From: Ischnura elegans
Taxonomy: Eukaryota > Arthropoda > Insecta > Odonata > Coenagrionidae
Assembly: GCF_921293095.1 (NCBI RefSeq)
Contig: NC_060253.1
Location: forward strand, 77,847,992-77,911,991
Direction of reading: 5' to 3'
DNA length: 64,000 nucleotides
Shown here: one piece after another, positions 1-13,050 of the stretch
Layout: each line of letters opens with the position of its first letter
Numbering within the stretch: position 1 is the first letter of the stretch
Notes under the pieces: model-generated
What the model was told of the DNA's origin: nothing
Seen by the model: the letters and a program-made list of their open reading frames with translations, nothing else
Databases searched by the model: none
Translations under genes and position numbers: made by a program

Positions 1-3000
1 AAATTACATCTAACAACATTCATGCAAACGATGAGGATTTTTTAATAATTGATGGCGATGATTTTCCTTTAGTCATGCCTTTGTGGCTGCCAAAGTAGGT
101 ATATTAATCTTCTAAATAACGTCTGGAAGTTCATACTTTTGTATATATATTTCACCAAATGTATATTTCACCAAAATATAGCTGGTAAGCCTTACTGCAA
201 TCATCGATTCCTGTTCATCCGGCGTCCAACATCTCTTGTATGTTTTCCTCTTGATAACTCTAACCATTGTACGTGAATGGGCTTTATATTACCTACCTTA
301 TTGTAACCTTGTTTTCTCTTTAAAGGCCAAAGAAATTAGGGCATAAATATGCATGTTGGTCGTAGTGGTTATCAATTATCAGCTTTGATACCATATTGTT
401 TTACCGTAAATGGAACGGCAAAAACCGAAAAAATATTTGCTTCTTTTTAAAAACTCACACATGCTACATAAATATTTCTGCAAACCTTGTTTTCTTTGAC
501 CTCAGACATACATATCGTTTAGAAATAACTGAGCTGGCTGAAGTTTCCAACCTATGGATCCCATTTATCGTTAAATATACTAAAACATTGTGGTTGTTTC
601 ATAAATCTCGAGCCTAATTACAAAAATTGTTTGTGAATTAACACATGGCTACAACTTCTTGTGCGGTTCAAATAAATTTACTAGAGTTACTAAGTTATTT
701 TTGAGGTTGTTCACATATAGCCACTAAAACATCCGTGACCTAGCAAAGTAAGTCTTCTTATAACGATTAACGGCGCTTCCTAGCACTGCTGTTTTCCTGA
801 ATGAGTCATCTCGATCATCATACGCTATGTCTTGCGACTCTCTCTTAAGCAAAACAATTAGGTACTTCATGCATTGACCGTTAACCCGTAATTTTATGTT
901 TCCCATTTCCATTTTATGCTAACGCATTGTCATTCTGAAGTAATTCTCCATTACATACAAGTTAGTTAAACTGGTAAAATAAGTACTATTTTGCTCTCGG
1001 TGACCTATACAATCAACACTAGATATAGGATCGTTAAATCGGAGGGAAAAGGCTTCTAAGAATCTACATAAATATTTTTTATCAAAAGAAAAGAAAACAA
1101 CTCGTCTTAAATTACCATTTCAATCGCTGTTCTTAAATAACAATTTCCCTCTGTCTAATTAGATTTGATCTCTAGTTCTTTTAACCTATTTTTCTAATGA
1201 TCCCTTCTTTGATTTATTTTAATTGTTTTGGTGTTTTATTAACTTAAATTAAATCATCCCTATGTCTCCATTTGTGACAAAGATTCTCCTTGAGTTTCTC
1301 CCGTCTAGTAAGGTATACTAATATTTAACTCATAATCGAACATATTTACCCTCTCTTGGAAGTTACAAGTTGGAACTGAATTTTATATTAATTGTACCAC
1401 TAGTGAAACGTATCGTGAGCGTTTGTAGCTGACCATACTGTCATGCTATTTAATAGGACATGTGTTACGCATTCGAAAGTAAAAGTTTTTTTTAAACCTC
1501 TTTCGCTTGAAAGTAATTGCGTTTGCACGCATTTTCTTGGACAATTCATGAGATTGATTTATGAGATCATAAAATATGCTTTCAGTATGCGTGTTTAAAC
1601 TAACAACTCTCCATTGCGCAAGCTGTAATCTGTGAAAGGAAAGTCTTTAGCCTTATATGGCATTTTTTCCTTTACTTCACAGGATCATTTATTTGCGTTG
1701 TCCTCGGTAACTTAAAATTCCAAATTGACATTAATTTGAACTGCTACTCATTGGTTTCTCAAAAGTTAATTTACTCCCTTTTCTCAATAGACAAAGAGTT
1801 TTGGAGCGTAGATATATCGCATAGAGTTTCTCCTTTCCGTACTTCATTCACGTTCCATATGGCGTGCTTGCAAGAATAACATTACAGCCTGGTGCTAATG
1901 AACTCACACTTTCGCTTGGTTACGAAAATTGTACCGAAAAAAGAGCGCCTTTCCATAGTGCGTTCAACGTTACACAAGCGAGAACCCATATGCCAGTTTT
2001 CTGAGGATGATGTTGAGAAATCACTTGGTGGATTACAGTGGTTTATGAAGCTAAGATAGTCACAGTTTAGCTTATTTACTGTCCGTAACAAAAGTGTAGA
2101 AACTCGAGTTTTAACGCTTGTAAAAACATACCCTTTTAGCCATTTTCATGATATTGGTATCTTTCCTTTCCTTGCTATATTGCGCGTTGATCAATAAGGT
2201 TGACCAATTTCTACCTTACTGGGTAAATATATGTATTACTGCAGAGACTAAAAAAGTAGCGGTTTTTAAACCTTTCTGAGTAAACCTCAACTTTAAACAT
2301 TATCCAACGCTTAACGTGCATTACTAACCTCACCAAAATTACATTGAGTAAGACTTATTTTTGGCATTAATCTTAAGTTTCATACGTTTCCCGCAATTGC
2401 AACATAAAAAAAAAATTATGGAACAATATTTTCTAATCAACGGTTGCCCATACCTACGAGGATAATTTTGACACAATTGTAACTACTACTTATTATTGTT
2501 ATTTTGTACATAAGCTATCAATTGCTTACTATTATGCGTTGATTTTATAACGAAATTTATTTTTTGCGCGAGATGATGAGCGCCAATCGGTAAAAACAGC
2601 CGGTGGCAATAATCATTGTTGCAAGCATTGCCTTTTCCTCAGTGTCGGGAAAGAGCTTGTATTTTCCTCGTGACAACTATCACTTCTCACAAAATTATGC
2701 ACGGTAAAAAGCTTATTATTGAAGATGTCTTCATTTTTTTGCCCATTTATACTCTTAATTTGAAATTTAATGCATGTAATTTTAAATAAATCCTTCCCTG
2801 AGAACGCCTCAGGTGAAATGCTGATCTGGCCTGGATAAAAACGAAGAAAAAGATTAGGTAATATGTCGCTCTCACCGCTGCCTATATCGCTTGAGCCACG
2901 AGAAAATTCGTTGCATCATCATCATGTCCGAGATGTGACGTGAAAATAACGTTTTTCGTGCACTCGAAGCCGATGGTTCTCTTCTTTTCACGAAGTTAAT

Positions 3001-3459
3001 TGTGTTGAACAAGGGACTGAGGTAGCTCAAATCCTTGGAAAGTAGAACGTTTACCTCATTATCCACGGTTATGTTCAATTTCTCTTGGAGCCTTAACCAC
3101 GTTTGAGATATGCTCTTGACATCAGCATTTTTTTCTTTGTTGTTCTAGCGAAGGCTGTCGTGTGTTCCAAGAAAAAAGTTCGCCTGAAAAAATACTTATC
3201 TTTTTCACAAAAGGAATTATATTAAGATATACTGCTACAAGCACATGATAATTACGATAAATTGGAGGTTATGAATGCTCTAAATACCTAACCTGTGGCT
3301 TGGAAAGTCATAATTTTCAGCTTTATTGCGTATTTTTATCCGTGTTTATTGCGTTATTTTTAGTGTTAATAATTAGCCCCTAGAAACCACCCTCTAGAAA
3401 ACGATATGTGATTATCATTTATAAATTAGGCTTCAGTAGAGCGTCGATAAAATCAACCC
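1..3459. other. AT-rich stretch, no gene recognised
   Basis: I looked for coding exons, tRNA-like boxes and terminal inverted repeats on both strands and found nothing I can support. The open frames here are all under 75 codons, with no recognisable domain and no convincing splice sites around them. Confidence 0.5.
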
Positions 3460-4230
3460 ACTCTTTTTAACCAGCTATTACTTGCTAAATCACCTTTCAC
3501 TGCATCAGAAAGTGATATCGCCATCGTAATACATATGAGATTATTTGCCATCTTGTTTCATCTGTAAATCTGAATGCAGAAGGTTAAAATACTTGATTTT
3601 ATATTGATAATGAAGATTATTATCGTTATTATATATGTCTGAGATAAAGTCCGATTAAATTAAAATTTTTCCACCCTCTTTGATACAGTTCATTCTCGTC
3701 CATTGATCCCACCGATGGGCTGTGTTGGACCATTATGTTCCCTGAGGCAGTTGTGATAGCCCATTCCCTCCAATTTTCTGCGAAGTTATGACTTTCAACG
3801 CTACTCTCGTATATATGCAATTTTTATCCAATTAACCCACAGGATGTGACTCCTTCGAATAATTAATGTCAACCTCTTGCTAACTGTATCATTTAATATT
3901 GCTGATTTTATTATTAATCTTTTAGACATTATCAGATCGTCGTTAAAGTCAACATACTATTTTTAACCTGTCGTGACTGCATCTGAATGTGATAACAGCA
4001 TCAGAAAACAAAAGTGATTATTTGTCATCTTGATTCATATCTCAATGAAAGAGGTCAAAATACTTGATTAGATGAAGATTATTATCGTTGTTATTTATGT
4101 CTGAGATAAAATGCAATTACATCCTAAATTTCCCACCCTTTTTGATACGGTTCGTTCTTGTCCATTGATCCCGCCTATGGACTGTTTTGGCCCGTTATAT
4201 TCCCTGAGGCAGTTGTCACAGCCCGTTCCC
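3460..4230 (+). repeat. Diverged tandem duplication, unit about 480 bp
   Basis: Positions about 3460-3770 and 3938-4230 are two copies in the same orientation. Shared landmarks in the same order include GAAGATTATTATCGTT, ATGTCTGAGATAAA, GTCCATTGATCCC and TTCCCTGAGGCAGTTGT. The copies differ by many substitutions and small indels, so the duplication is old. No coding frame is preserved across both copies, so it looks non-coding. Confidence 0.75.
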
Positions 4231-7200
4231 TCTGAAGCCCACCTCACCATCGATTATGGTCCTATCAGGGGTTCTTGAAAATCTCAGTGTCAACCTCGCT
4301 GCAGATGCTCAGCGCCGACCTTGAACTACATAGCTCAACCCCTAAACGACATTGGACACCCTTCATAATCCTTTGTTCTTTTTCTCCAACGCTTTGGACG
4401 CGTTCCAAACCAAATTCCTATTTCCGTCCGCCTTAGCTCAAAGGTCCCCACTCCAGCGCAGCAGGATATCGAGAGATGATCTGCTCTAAGGGGAAGATGC
4501 TCGCTGCGAACCGGCCGGGCTTCTTTGTTCCTCACTGGCGTCATGCGGTACTATGGTGCATCATCTTCCTTGTCCAAAAATAAGTACCATGCATTGACGT
4601 TCAAGTTCCGGAATCATGGATAAAACTAAATATGTCTTTTCTTATGTCTTATATTGTAAAACTATCAACTGAATTTCATCGACTGGCGGTAATTAAAAAT
4701 GGGCTTTCCGTGCTATAACATCCGGTGATTACATTTAAAAATCCCTATTTTTATGCAAGTCCTTATGGATACTTGTCCAGTTTGTTTATCATCTACTTAA
4801 GAGAGAATAAGTGATTGAGGAAGACTTTTTTATCGTAGCTTCTCTTTCCCTTCAAATTACAGAATTCGTTGAATCTAATACGACTTCGGGTCTAAGCTGG
4901 TCTCGACTCGTACTTGTGGAGAGCGTTAACGAAGCACTGCGAAGAAAAGTAGAATCGATTGAGGTTTTCCTTCGATCTATTAGCTAAGTTGAATCAGTTC
5001 AACTTTTTCTAAAGTAGGAATCGATAGATATGGATAAATCGCAAACGGTAAGACGTGTTGATACGCATACCCAAGGCGAAAAATTAAGTTTAGATTGCAA
5101 TTTTCAATTTATTACATATTATAGATCAACGGTTAGCCAAAAATTGATTGAATTTTCTCACAAAGAAGAGGAATTGAAATTATTTCTCCTTTGCATACCC
5201 CACTTTTTTCTACCTATGCCATCACAGAGGGCATAGGCACTCCTTTGGAACTTATGTGCAAAAAATAGTGTCGAGACATATCAATAAATATTTGAGCAAC
5301 CTCTACAGTAGTCAAAGTGTAAACACCGCTTTAGTGAACGATCTCATTGTAATAAAGTCACGTTAGTTACGTGAAAATGGAACTATGGTAGTCTCAATTA
5401 GATAGAAAATCATTATTTGGAAAATATAAAGATTGACTAATTCACATTCTCTGTCCCCAAATTTGGCTTTAAACCTCGATGGATATCGCTTAACACAGAA
5501 CAACATTTTTTTATCTGCATACGTGGAAATTATTTGTTTTGGTCCGCGCTATCGATAACCTTCCTCCTTTAAATTCTTTATGATCCATAGGAGTTATGGG
5601 GTATAAGATAGGAAATGTTTGACTAAAAAGAGGGATTACATGAGTCTGGCGGCCCATCAGTGACGGGCGCTGTCTCCTTTGGAGTATTACTGCTTTTTAT
5701 CCTTTAAAAAATCGTCGTTTTGATTTCTAAACCGAAGACCTCATTAGGGTAAATACAGATCCGATACTATTTGCCCCGCGCATATCGCAAATAGAGTCCT
5801 ACATCTTATATATGTATAGCAAGCGTGTAGCCCTAATTAGTTTTCGAGGCTAAGGTGGAATCTTTTTTTAAGAATATGTATAGGTAACCTATTGATAAAA
5901 ATAGCCTCATTCACTCCTGATTTACTTTTTTTTATTAGATCGAGTGAAGGAAATGGTTTGCATGGAGGGTTGATTTTCCTAAACATTACCAAATCTCAAG
6001 GTATTGAATTGTAAATCTCATTGAAATATTAGGAAAATTTAGAGTGTTGAGAGTATTTTAAATAATACTGCGTTTGTGGAAGATCCTCGAGAACAGGAAC
6101 AGAAGTGTAATAGAAATCCTACAATAAAACATAATAATAATGATTATCGCTCCATATTAATTACAAACAAAGACATGTACGAAATGAAAGGAGCCTTAAG
6201 TGACCTAGAGGGCGGAACTGTGTTCAGGGTACCATCAATATAGAATCTTCCATACATTGGTTTATAAATAGTGGACAAAAGGACACGTACCAACAATAGC
6301 AAAATAATATCTTTGACTAAATGTATTATTATAATTATTAAATTTGATTTAATTAGTATTCCTTCAATTTTAGGATAAGTAAACAGCCCATTTTTTGCGT
6401 TTTTAAAAAAATATGAAGATTTACCGCTCTTTTGTACTCATATAGTAATAAGTTGTAGATTGGAGTCCTCACGTCAGGAAAGTGACGAGATCCAGATATT
6501 GAGCGATTTGATAGAGGGCAGTGGAACTAGAACCACGGAGAGAATGACAAAGAAGCGCTGTGAGATCTGTACTTGGGGAAGTAGGTGGCTCGAGAAAGCA
6601 CAATGAATGGAATACAGCACAATAGAAAAAGTGCTCGGCTTGTAGGGCAGGAAAGAAAGTTGCTTGAGAAATTTTTGAGCAGAGCGATGATGTTTATAGC
6701 GCCGACATTTGCGGGACACTCGAAGCTACTTTTTTCTCATTCATCAAAGAAATTGGGAGATGCAGTGGTGTGTAAATGTCATGGATGTAATGCATGGATG
6801 CGGGAATAATGCTGAACTAAAGAAAGAGAAGCTTTGACGCTCCAACTAAGCGTTTTCTACTTCACGACAAAGTAATGTTTAGCTGCGTAAGATTTGTTAT
6901 GCATCGCCAGAATAAAAAAAATATTTTATATGTCGTTGTGCAGCCCTAATGTGACCCGGATATTTTGTATTGCTCAATGTTTTCTGGAAATTCTTCAGAG
7001 ACCTGAGACTAAATTACTACTGCCGTCGAGTACTCATAAATTATCAAGCCACTATTTTGTTATCACTGTACACTTATTCCTGTAAGTATCAATTAAAAAA
7101 CATGTGTAAGGCCACGTTTGGGAAATTTATTTTTTTCATTTTTAAGGATTTCATGCAATGACTTGTTTGTCGTTACTACACAACTACATTACTAGAAACC

Positions 7201-7732
7201 ATAAAAAACACATTGCATTAAAGCCTTGAAAATAGAAAAGAAATTTACGAAACTCTATATTACGTGTGTTTCTTAATTAATATAAAAGATACCTTAACTC
7301 CAAAAACAAGTCTACAAACATATAATGAGATGTAAGATTTAACACTTTCCCGGCAAATAGAATGAATAAATTTCACTCGGGTTTGAGCGCGGGTAAGAAA
7401 AATTAAGGTAGCCGACGTTCCGCGTTCCCTCTGATAGGAATTATGATCGCCAAAACTAAGTCTTCGTTGGTCCACGATCCTCTGCCACGACAACCGGGAC
7501 TCAACCAATCCCGCCCCTCCTGAAGCCGCGCTTCAATGGATACTTCAAATTTTAATAAGTAACCTTGAAAATGAGTGACGAGACGGAACTCGAAACGTAG
7601 GCTGCCTTAATTTTTCTTAATCGCGCGCAAACCCAATAGAAGTATATTCATAATGAGCGGTCAAAAAGAATACTAATTTTGTAGCTATTACTATAACTTT
7701 CTTGAGAAGAGGAATTTTTCTTGTAGTCCAGG
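4231..7732. other. Intergenic stretch, no gene recognised
   Basis: This is mixed AT-rich sequence with a somewhat GC-richer patch at 4240-4560. Small open frames on both strands (for example around 6474-6809) overlap each other and resemble no family I know. No repeat structure was recognised. Confidence 0.45.
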
Positions 7733-7800
7733 GAGCGTGTTAGTCCAATGGGTAGAGTATTAGCTCTCAGGTTTAAATCCCAGATGAATCCCATGAAATT
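7733..7800 (+). repeat. tRNA-derived SINE head
   Basis: A polymerase III A-box-like motif, TAGTCCAATGG (7741-7751), is followed at normal tRNA spacing by a B-box-like motif, GGTTTAAATCC (7770-7780). The flanking sequence does not fold into a full tRNA cloverleaf, so I read this as a SINE head rather than a tRNA gene. The 3' body probably continues toward 7900 but has no clear end. Confidence 0.5.
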
Positions 7801-7929
7801 TGAAATACTGCTTACAAAAATCCTCCAAGTGCGAGGTGGGCCAAGTAAAGGGACTGATCCAACTATCCTGAACTAGTTGTATCCTGCTCTGAATTTGTGG
7901 CATCACACTTAATACGGCGTACTCTAGGG

Positions 7930-8265
7930 CAGCGGTGGGTCCAGAGAGGGGCTACAGTCCCCTTAGCCCCTCTCTGGATTCAATTTATCCTAGATAAAAT
8001 GGTAATGGACATGTTATAATAAATAATAAAAACATAATGCATTATAGAAACTTACCACGAGATGAAGTTATAAAAATATTCATAAATACTTGTTTTAAAA
8101 CTTAATTCTTTGGAAAAATTAGAGATGGGATAACCTTAAAGTGTTGTTATAAGCTTGGAAATTCTCAAAAATTTCGAAACCTTACGTACCACCACTAATG
8201 CCGGTAGGTTACCCACCAGTAATTCCCACATAATCCCCTTTGTCCCTATCCTGGATTCGCCACTG
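7930..8265. mobile_element. hAT-like MITE, old
   Basis: The 5' end CAGCGGTGGGTCCAG and the 3' end CTGGATTCGCCACTG form an imperfect terminal inverted repeat of the CAGNGGCG type common in hAT elements. The 8-bp flanks (CTCTAGGG and GTGTACGG) agree at only 5 of 8 positions, so the target duplication has decayed or is not real. A local inverted repeat lies just inside the left end (CCAGAGAGGGGCTA against TAGCCCCTCTCTGG). No transposase is present, so it is non-autonomous. Confidence 0.6.
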
Positions 8266-8669
8266 GTGTACGGTGAGTTTTACTCTCATCCATCGTAAAC
8301 AACCTTCGGATTGAATCACTGATCATGATTGAGTTCTTACACGTACTATTTTCAGGAGATCACAATCAAATGTACTATCATGAATATTCTGCAACGCTAC
8401 GCTACGATGTTATAACACTTTTGTTTGGTAACGCAAGTTCCCAGCTTTAGAGCTATCTGCTGACTGAGTGTATCACATTTAATAAGTCGCAGGCTAGTAA
8501 AAATTGAAGTTAAGTCATGACATAGATTCAATTAAGTAGAAGTGGGTATTTGGGTAGGGTTAAGTACGGTTTTGGGGACTTTGTGCTCGTTTGAAGGTGC
8601 AATCCCAAAGGGATATCAGCAAATCACTATTAGTGGAATGAAAAGATTTTGAAAAATTTATTAGTAATG

Positions 8670-8872
8670 TTGAAATAAATACTTGCAATTTTCCACGACT
8701 ATAAAATTATATTCCGTCCTAGGTTTCGATGTTTCTAGATCGTCTTCAAGATACAAAATGGTGCCATAAACAAAATATAACCTTTTTGTACCTTGAAGAT
8801 GATGTAGTAACATTGAGACCCAGTTCGGAGTAAAATTTCATGATCTAGGAAAATTGCAATTGTTTATTTCAA
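8670..8872. repeat. Foldback element with about 90-bp imperfect arms
   Basis: The left arm begins TTGAAATAAATACTTGCAAT and the right arm ends ATTGCAATTGTTTATTTCAA. Between them, CGTCTTCAAGATACAAAA pairs with TTTTTGTACCTTGAAGATG around a short centre. Arm identity is moderate. No target duplication or coding content was seen. Confidence 0.6.
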
Positions 8873-9043
8873 TATGGAAAAAATCCTCTCCATCACGCTT
8901 GTATTTACGGATTTTATAAGTATTAGTAGGTGTAGTGTAATGATTTAAAAGTGTTACTTCTCTGCATCTCTGATTGCAATAGCTCACTGGTACTTTTATC
9001 ATTGCCCCCTCCCCTCTTGAAGCACTTCACCCTGTCCAACAGG

Positions 9044-9502
9044 CAGGGCTGAGCAGTATTTCAAATACAGGTATTTTAAAATACGTATTTGAAATACATT
9101 TGTAATTTGTATTTGGTATTTCAAATACACGACTTAATTGTACCTTGTATTTTGAATTTCAAACACAGATTTTTGGTATTTTCCCATTCTAAACTGAAAA
9201 TTTCATTTGTAAAATACTTTTGAAGCAGCTCTGATAACACATGTGCTTCAGATATTACTTCGTTTTCGTTAGAATCGCTTTCGTCTTGTTTTCAACCATC
9301 CATTACGCCCCAAGGCCGGTTATATTTTTCTTGAGATGTCTCAGTTTCCATACAAATGTATTTTGTTATTTAAAAGGTATTTTGAAGTTTTTTTTCAAAT
9401 AGCCAAGCGTAAGGTATTTTGTATTTTGCATTTCAAATACATTTGGAGCGGTATATTTTATTTCAAATAGGTACTCCTCGGCCTGTATTTTGCCCAACCC
9501 TG
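9044..9502. mobile_element. hAT-like MITE rich in TATTTCAAATAC
   Basis: The terminal inverted repeat is CAGGGCTGAGCAGTATTT at the left, matched by AAAATACAGG-type sequence ending CCCAACCCTG at the right. The 8-bp flanks CCAACAGG (9036-9043) and CCTACAGG (9503-9510) match at 7 of 8 positions. The interior is built from many forward and reversed copies of TATTTCAAATAC. No transposase is present. The short open frame at 9419 starts inside this repeat and is an artefact. Confidence 0.7.
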
Positions 9503-9510
9503 CCTACAGG

Positions 9511-10020
9511 TGACCCCTTTAAAGCCGACACGACACCCATTCGTGTCATGCCCATGCTGTTGGCTAGCAGCGGGGAGACGGACGCGTGGTCACAGTTGAC
9601 CCCTTCGGGACGCGAGTCCCTTTTATCGATTGTCAAAGGCTAAATTTAGGGAGAGAGCCTCTCCCTCTCTTTCGGCACGAGGGAAAGGCTGAGGACGGTG
9701 TGGAGGAATTCACCTCCACTACTCCCAACTGCCGTGCTGAGTTCAAGTGCCTCATTGCTTATATACACGGGAGGACTCGAAAAAGGCTGGGTTTGACGGC
9801 TCCGAGTTTGCTCAAGGCTCGAGAGAGTGCATTTGATGAATGTCCTCTCGTTCGTTTGACGTGGTAATGCTCGTGCTTGAGGGTTGGTGGTATACCCACG
9901 TCAAGTCCTTCATGATTCGAGACCAGGATTTCGCTTCGTTTAAGGAGGTATCTCCGATGTACAACGTGTCCAAGGTTGCTGAGACGCAGCCAATAATATC
10001 CTTTCAGGAGGGTTAACTTA
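9511..10020 (+). other. GC-richer island of unknown nature
   Basis: Immediately after the hAT element the base composition rises sharply and stays GC-richer to about 10010. One 93-codon frame (9586-9867) is open, with an overlapping alternative frame. Neither translation resembles a family I recognise and there are no clear splice sites. It could be a fragment of an unrecognised transposon, a decayed gene or unique sequence. Confidence 0.3.
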
Positions 10021-10384
10021 AATAAGATGGTGGCACAAGCAGTATTCCATTCAATCCATTGTTGATATGCGCAATTAATAATGGATTAATATTCCTTTTT
10101 AGCTGCCAGTGAATGTTGCGGTGAAGAGCGTTTTAAAGAATTCTTCATTTATAATGATTCTCTAATGATCACCAAATATATTAAACACAATTTTTATTTT
10201 TGAGCCTAAAACCTCTCTCTCAGTGCGTCTCTGGAAGGTTGAGTAATTGTTGTGTCCTTCTATGACATCTGTTCGTTTATATATTTTTATTATAATTATT
10301 TCTATTCGTCACCCTAAAGACAGATCTATTAGGACTTGACATCGAAGGGCTACAGCAAATATCAATGGGCCAACATAAATATCC

Positions 10385-10480
10385 ATTCCCTGGTTAGCGG
10401 AAATATACCCAGGAGGGACTTGAACCCGCGACCCACGGTTTAGCAGGCAAGGATTCTACCCTGCCACCACCGTCTTGGTG
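10385..10480 (-). repeat. tRNA-derived SINE head, minus strand
   Basis: Read on the - strand there is a good B box, GGTTCAAGTCCC (complement of 10415-10426), preceded by an A-box-like TGGCAGGGTAGA (near 10456-10470) at tRNA spacing. The surrounding sequence is tRNA-like but does not close into an intact cloverleaf, so a SINE is more likely than a functional tRNA. Confidence 0.55.
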
Positions 10481-10729
10481 TGAAAATGTATTTAGGCGCA
10501 CCTTTTGCATTTCAGCTGAGGAAAAAAAGAGAGTACGCGAATCACAAAAAGCGATACTCTTAAAAGCCAAATATTCTGTACAAATAACTCTCTAGTCCAG
10601 GCGTCAGTTGATAAAACCGACAAATTTTTCGGATATATTCATTATGCGATCTGTAGGCATTATCAGAGGATTTTTTTTAATAAACACTTTTTGGGATGGT
10701 TTGCATCCTAGCTACGTTAAAAGTTAATA

Positions 10730-11160
10730 TTCATTAGGAAAGTATTTAAAATCTTTCTTTCCTTTTATGTTCCTATATTTCTTTGAAAAATTATTTTCTC
10801 TATAAATGCCGGATCAAGGGTAATATTTTTCTTAGTCTAACGATTCTTATTTCCTTTTAGGGTACGTTTTCCTCCGAAAATTGTGTTTTAAGCTTGAAAT
10901 CTACCCTTTAGTTCCTTCCTTTTAACGACTGATATTACCATTATTATATATTCATTAGGAAAGTATTTAAAATCTTTCTTTCCTTTTTTATTCCTATATT
11001 TCTTTGAAAAATTATTTTCTCTATAAATGCCGGATCAAGGGTAATATTTTTCTTAGTCTAACGATTCTTATTTCCTTTTAGGGTATGTTTTCCTCCGAAA
11101 ATTGTGTTTTAAGCTTGAAATCTACCCTTTAGTTCCTTCCTTTTAACGACTGATATTACC
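10730..11160 (+). repeat. Recent tandem duplication, 221-bp period
   Basis: Copy 1 (10730-10939) and copy 2 (10951-11160) have the same length and are offset by exactly 221 bp. By eye they differ at only about three positions (a two-base change near 10766/10987 and one C/T near 10864/11085). The copies are separated by 11 bp. Nothing in the unit looks coding. Confidence 0.9.
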
Positions 11161-12477
11161 TGAGAATCGAGACGAAACAATTTATTTAAAAAATACATTC
11201 ATTTTTATGAGTATAATGACGTTTTCGATTTATTTTATTGACTTAAATCACCTAAATTCACATTTTAATTGCTATTTTTGAAGGTTCTAATGTATTTTAT
11301 TATTCTATTTTTCTACTATATTTCGAAGGACTAGTTGACCGTAAGAAAGGAAAAGGACGGTCTCAAATGAGTTACTAAGGACATGTTTTTAAGTATTTAA
11401 AATAAAAAATAAACGTTAACATGAAAAGGCTAGCATATAAGAGAGTGTAATGAAGAGGTGCGTCAAAGTTATCTCCGGATCCTTGAATTATGATTATGAT
11501 GATATAAATTTTATAAAAATACAATTTTATTGAATATAATAACTTATTAAACTTCCATAAACCATGTAATATAATGAATGTAAAATCATCTCCATCCATT
11601 ATTTAAGTTTTCACATCTCTCGCTCAGCTCTATGTGTGAAACTTTTTTTATTTATGATTATCACTAGGGGTTTTACCATCCTGCGGTAAGGCGGCGGAAC
11701 GATTCGGAATAGCAATTACAAAAAAGTATAGCAGAATTAAAATAGCTAACTTAGCTATAATTTCCATGTAATTAATATCATTTGCATAAGGTATGATTCT
11801 TAGCAAGTAAATTTCTTGAAAGCCTTAGAAAGTAGTGTAATTGCTCATTGTTTCCTATACGTTTTAAATTGTGGAGAACCATGAAGCTTTTTTTACGTTT
11901 TTTGACTTCACACCAACTTTTCTTTGGTAAGATTGCCCTTAATTACGAGGTGGAAATAAATGATATTACCTCCCATGAGGTGAGGCCTACTTAAATTGAC
12001 GGGGTAGACGGAAGATGAGGCTGAATTTAGCTCAGAGTGGCCTTGCCTTGTGAATTGATCTTTCATGCATTATCCATCACGCCATACCTCCAAACTTTTT
12101 ATCCCAGCATACTTCCGTTTTCGTTAAATGTAAGGTCTGCAAAATCCACGCGCTTTTTTAAAGCAAGCTCCCTTACATCCAACTTGATATTTGACGATTA
12201 AAATAATTAATGTAGCCATATTTCTTGTTTTTCAATAATATATTCGGATCTATTGATGATTTTCCTCAGCCTTAATTGAAAGGCTGAGTCAATAACCAGA
12301 TATACCAGATTTTTTAATTATATTTTTACTGGCGACTTAATTCCAGCAATACAAACCTTTTTACCTGCATCACGAAATCATGAAAAAGGTGTATTTAAAT
12401 ATGAAATAAAAGATGAACATTTCGAAGCCTGCTGCGTGAAAGACGGTGAAATATACATGATTTGTCATGAGAAAAAA
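11161..12477. other. AT-rich stretch, nothing recognised
   Basis: No supported exon, RNA gene or element boundary was found here. Open frames are short and AT-driven. Confidence 0.45.
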
Positions 12478-12566
12478 TTTCTCAGGACCGGAAATCGAAC
12501 CAGAGACCTTTGACTTTCTAGGCCACTGAACAAACCAATATACTATCCATGTTCCTGAGACCCCGT
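12478..12566 (-). repeat. tRNA-derived SINE head, minus strand
   Basis: On the - strand the segment reads through a TTGGTTTGTTCAGTGG A-box region and then GGTTCGATTTCC, very close to the B-box consensus with one extra base. The ends pair weakly (GGTCTCAGGA against TCCTGAG), recalling an acceptor stem. The extra B-box base and lack of a full cloverleaf argue for a SINE or tRNA pseudogene. Confidence 0.5.
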
Positions 12567-12590
12567 GGCAATTGTACCAAGGTTGAGTTC

Positions 12591-12727
12591 AAATGAGGTT
12601 AAAATTGACCGTTGACATTCGTCTAAACTGGGATTTCTAAAACCAAGTCATTTGCATATTATGAATTCACTAATGGTGAGTAACGAATCGCGGTCAATGC
12701 TTTTCGTTTTGTTTGATGAAAGAAACT
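12591..12727 (+). repeat. Dispersed repeat, copy A
   Basis: This segment recurs in the same orientation at 42905-43041 at roughly 80% identity, with shared blocks such as CATTCGTCTAAAC, GGTAACGAATCGC-like sequence and TTTGATGAA. Neither copy shows terminal inverted repeats, so the family type is unknown. It directly follows the SINE head at 12478-12566 and may be the body of the same element. Confidence 0.65.
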
Positions 12728-12849
12728 CTTCCTGACCCCGTGCATAATCATCCATTTCCCTTAATTTTTAGCACAAATAACTTACTTAATTTACTTGAGA
12801 CCTCTTACCAGCTTCTGCAGCACCACTTTCGCGTTAAAAATATTCCATA

Positions 12850-13050
12850 ACTTACCAGTTGGCACATCAATCTTTCCGACTCCGAGAAACGGAAAGTCAT
12901 TTTCCGAGACCCTCCGTTATTTATGCCGCTCTCGGACGAGTTTCCGAGACGGAAAGTTCGGATAGGCCTTAGTGGTTAGCTTATTCTGAAATTATGACGT
13001 CTTTCCGAAAACCAACCACTAGCTATTCGAGAGATAGCCTTAGTGGATAG
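12850..13050. repeat. Cluster of TTTCCGAGA/CGGAAAG motifs
   Basis: Short palindrome-like motifs recur: CCGAGAAACGGAAAGTC near 12880, TTTCCGAGAC near 12902, TTTCCGAGACGGAAAGTT near 12940, and two TAGCCTTAGTGG-type blocks near 12966 and 13035. Their spacing suggests a small degenerate repeat or MITE end rather than chance. Confidence 0.4.

Noticed and set aside
10385..12566. Functional tRNA genes on the - strand
   Set aside because: Both sites have B boxes but lack a complete cloverleaf, so SINE heads are the better reading.
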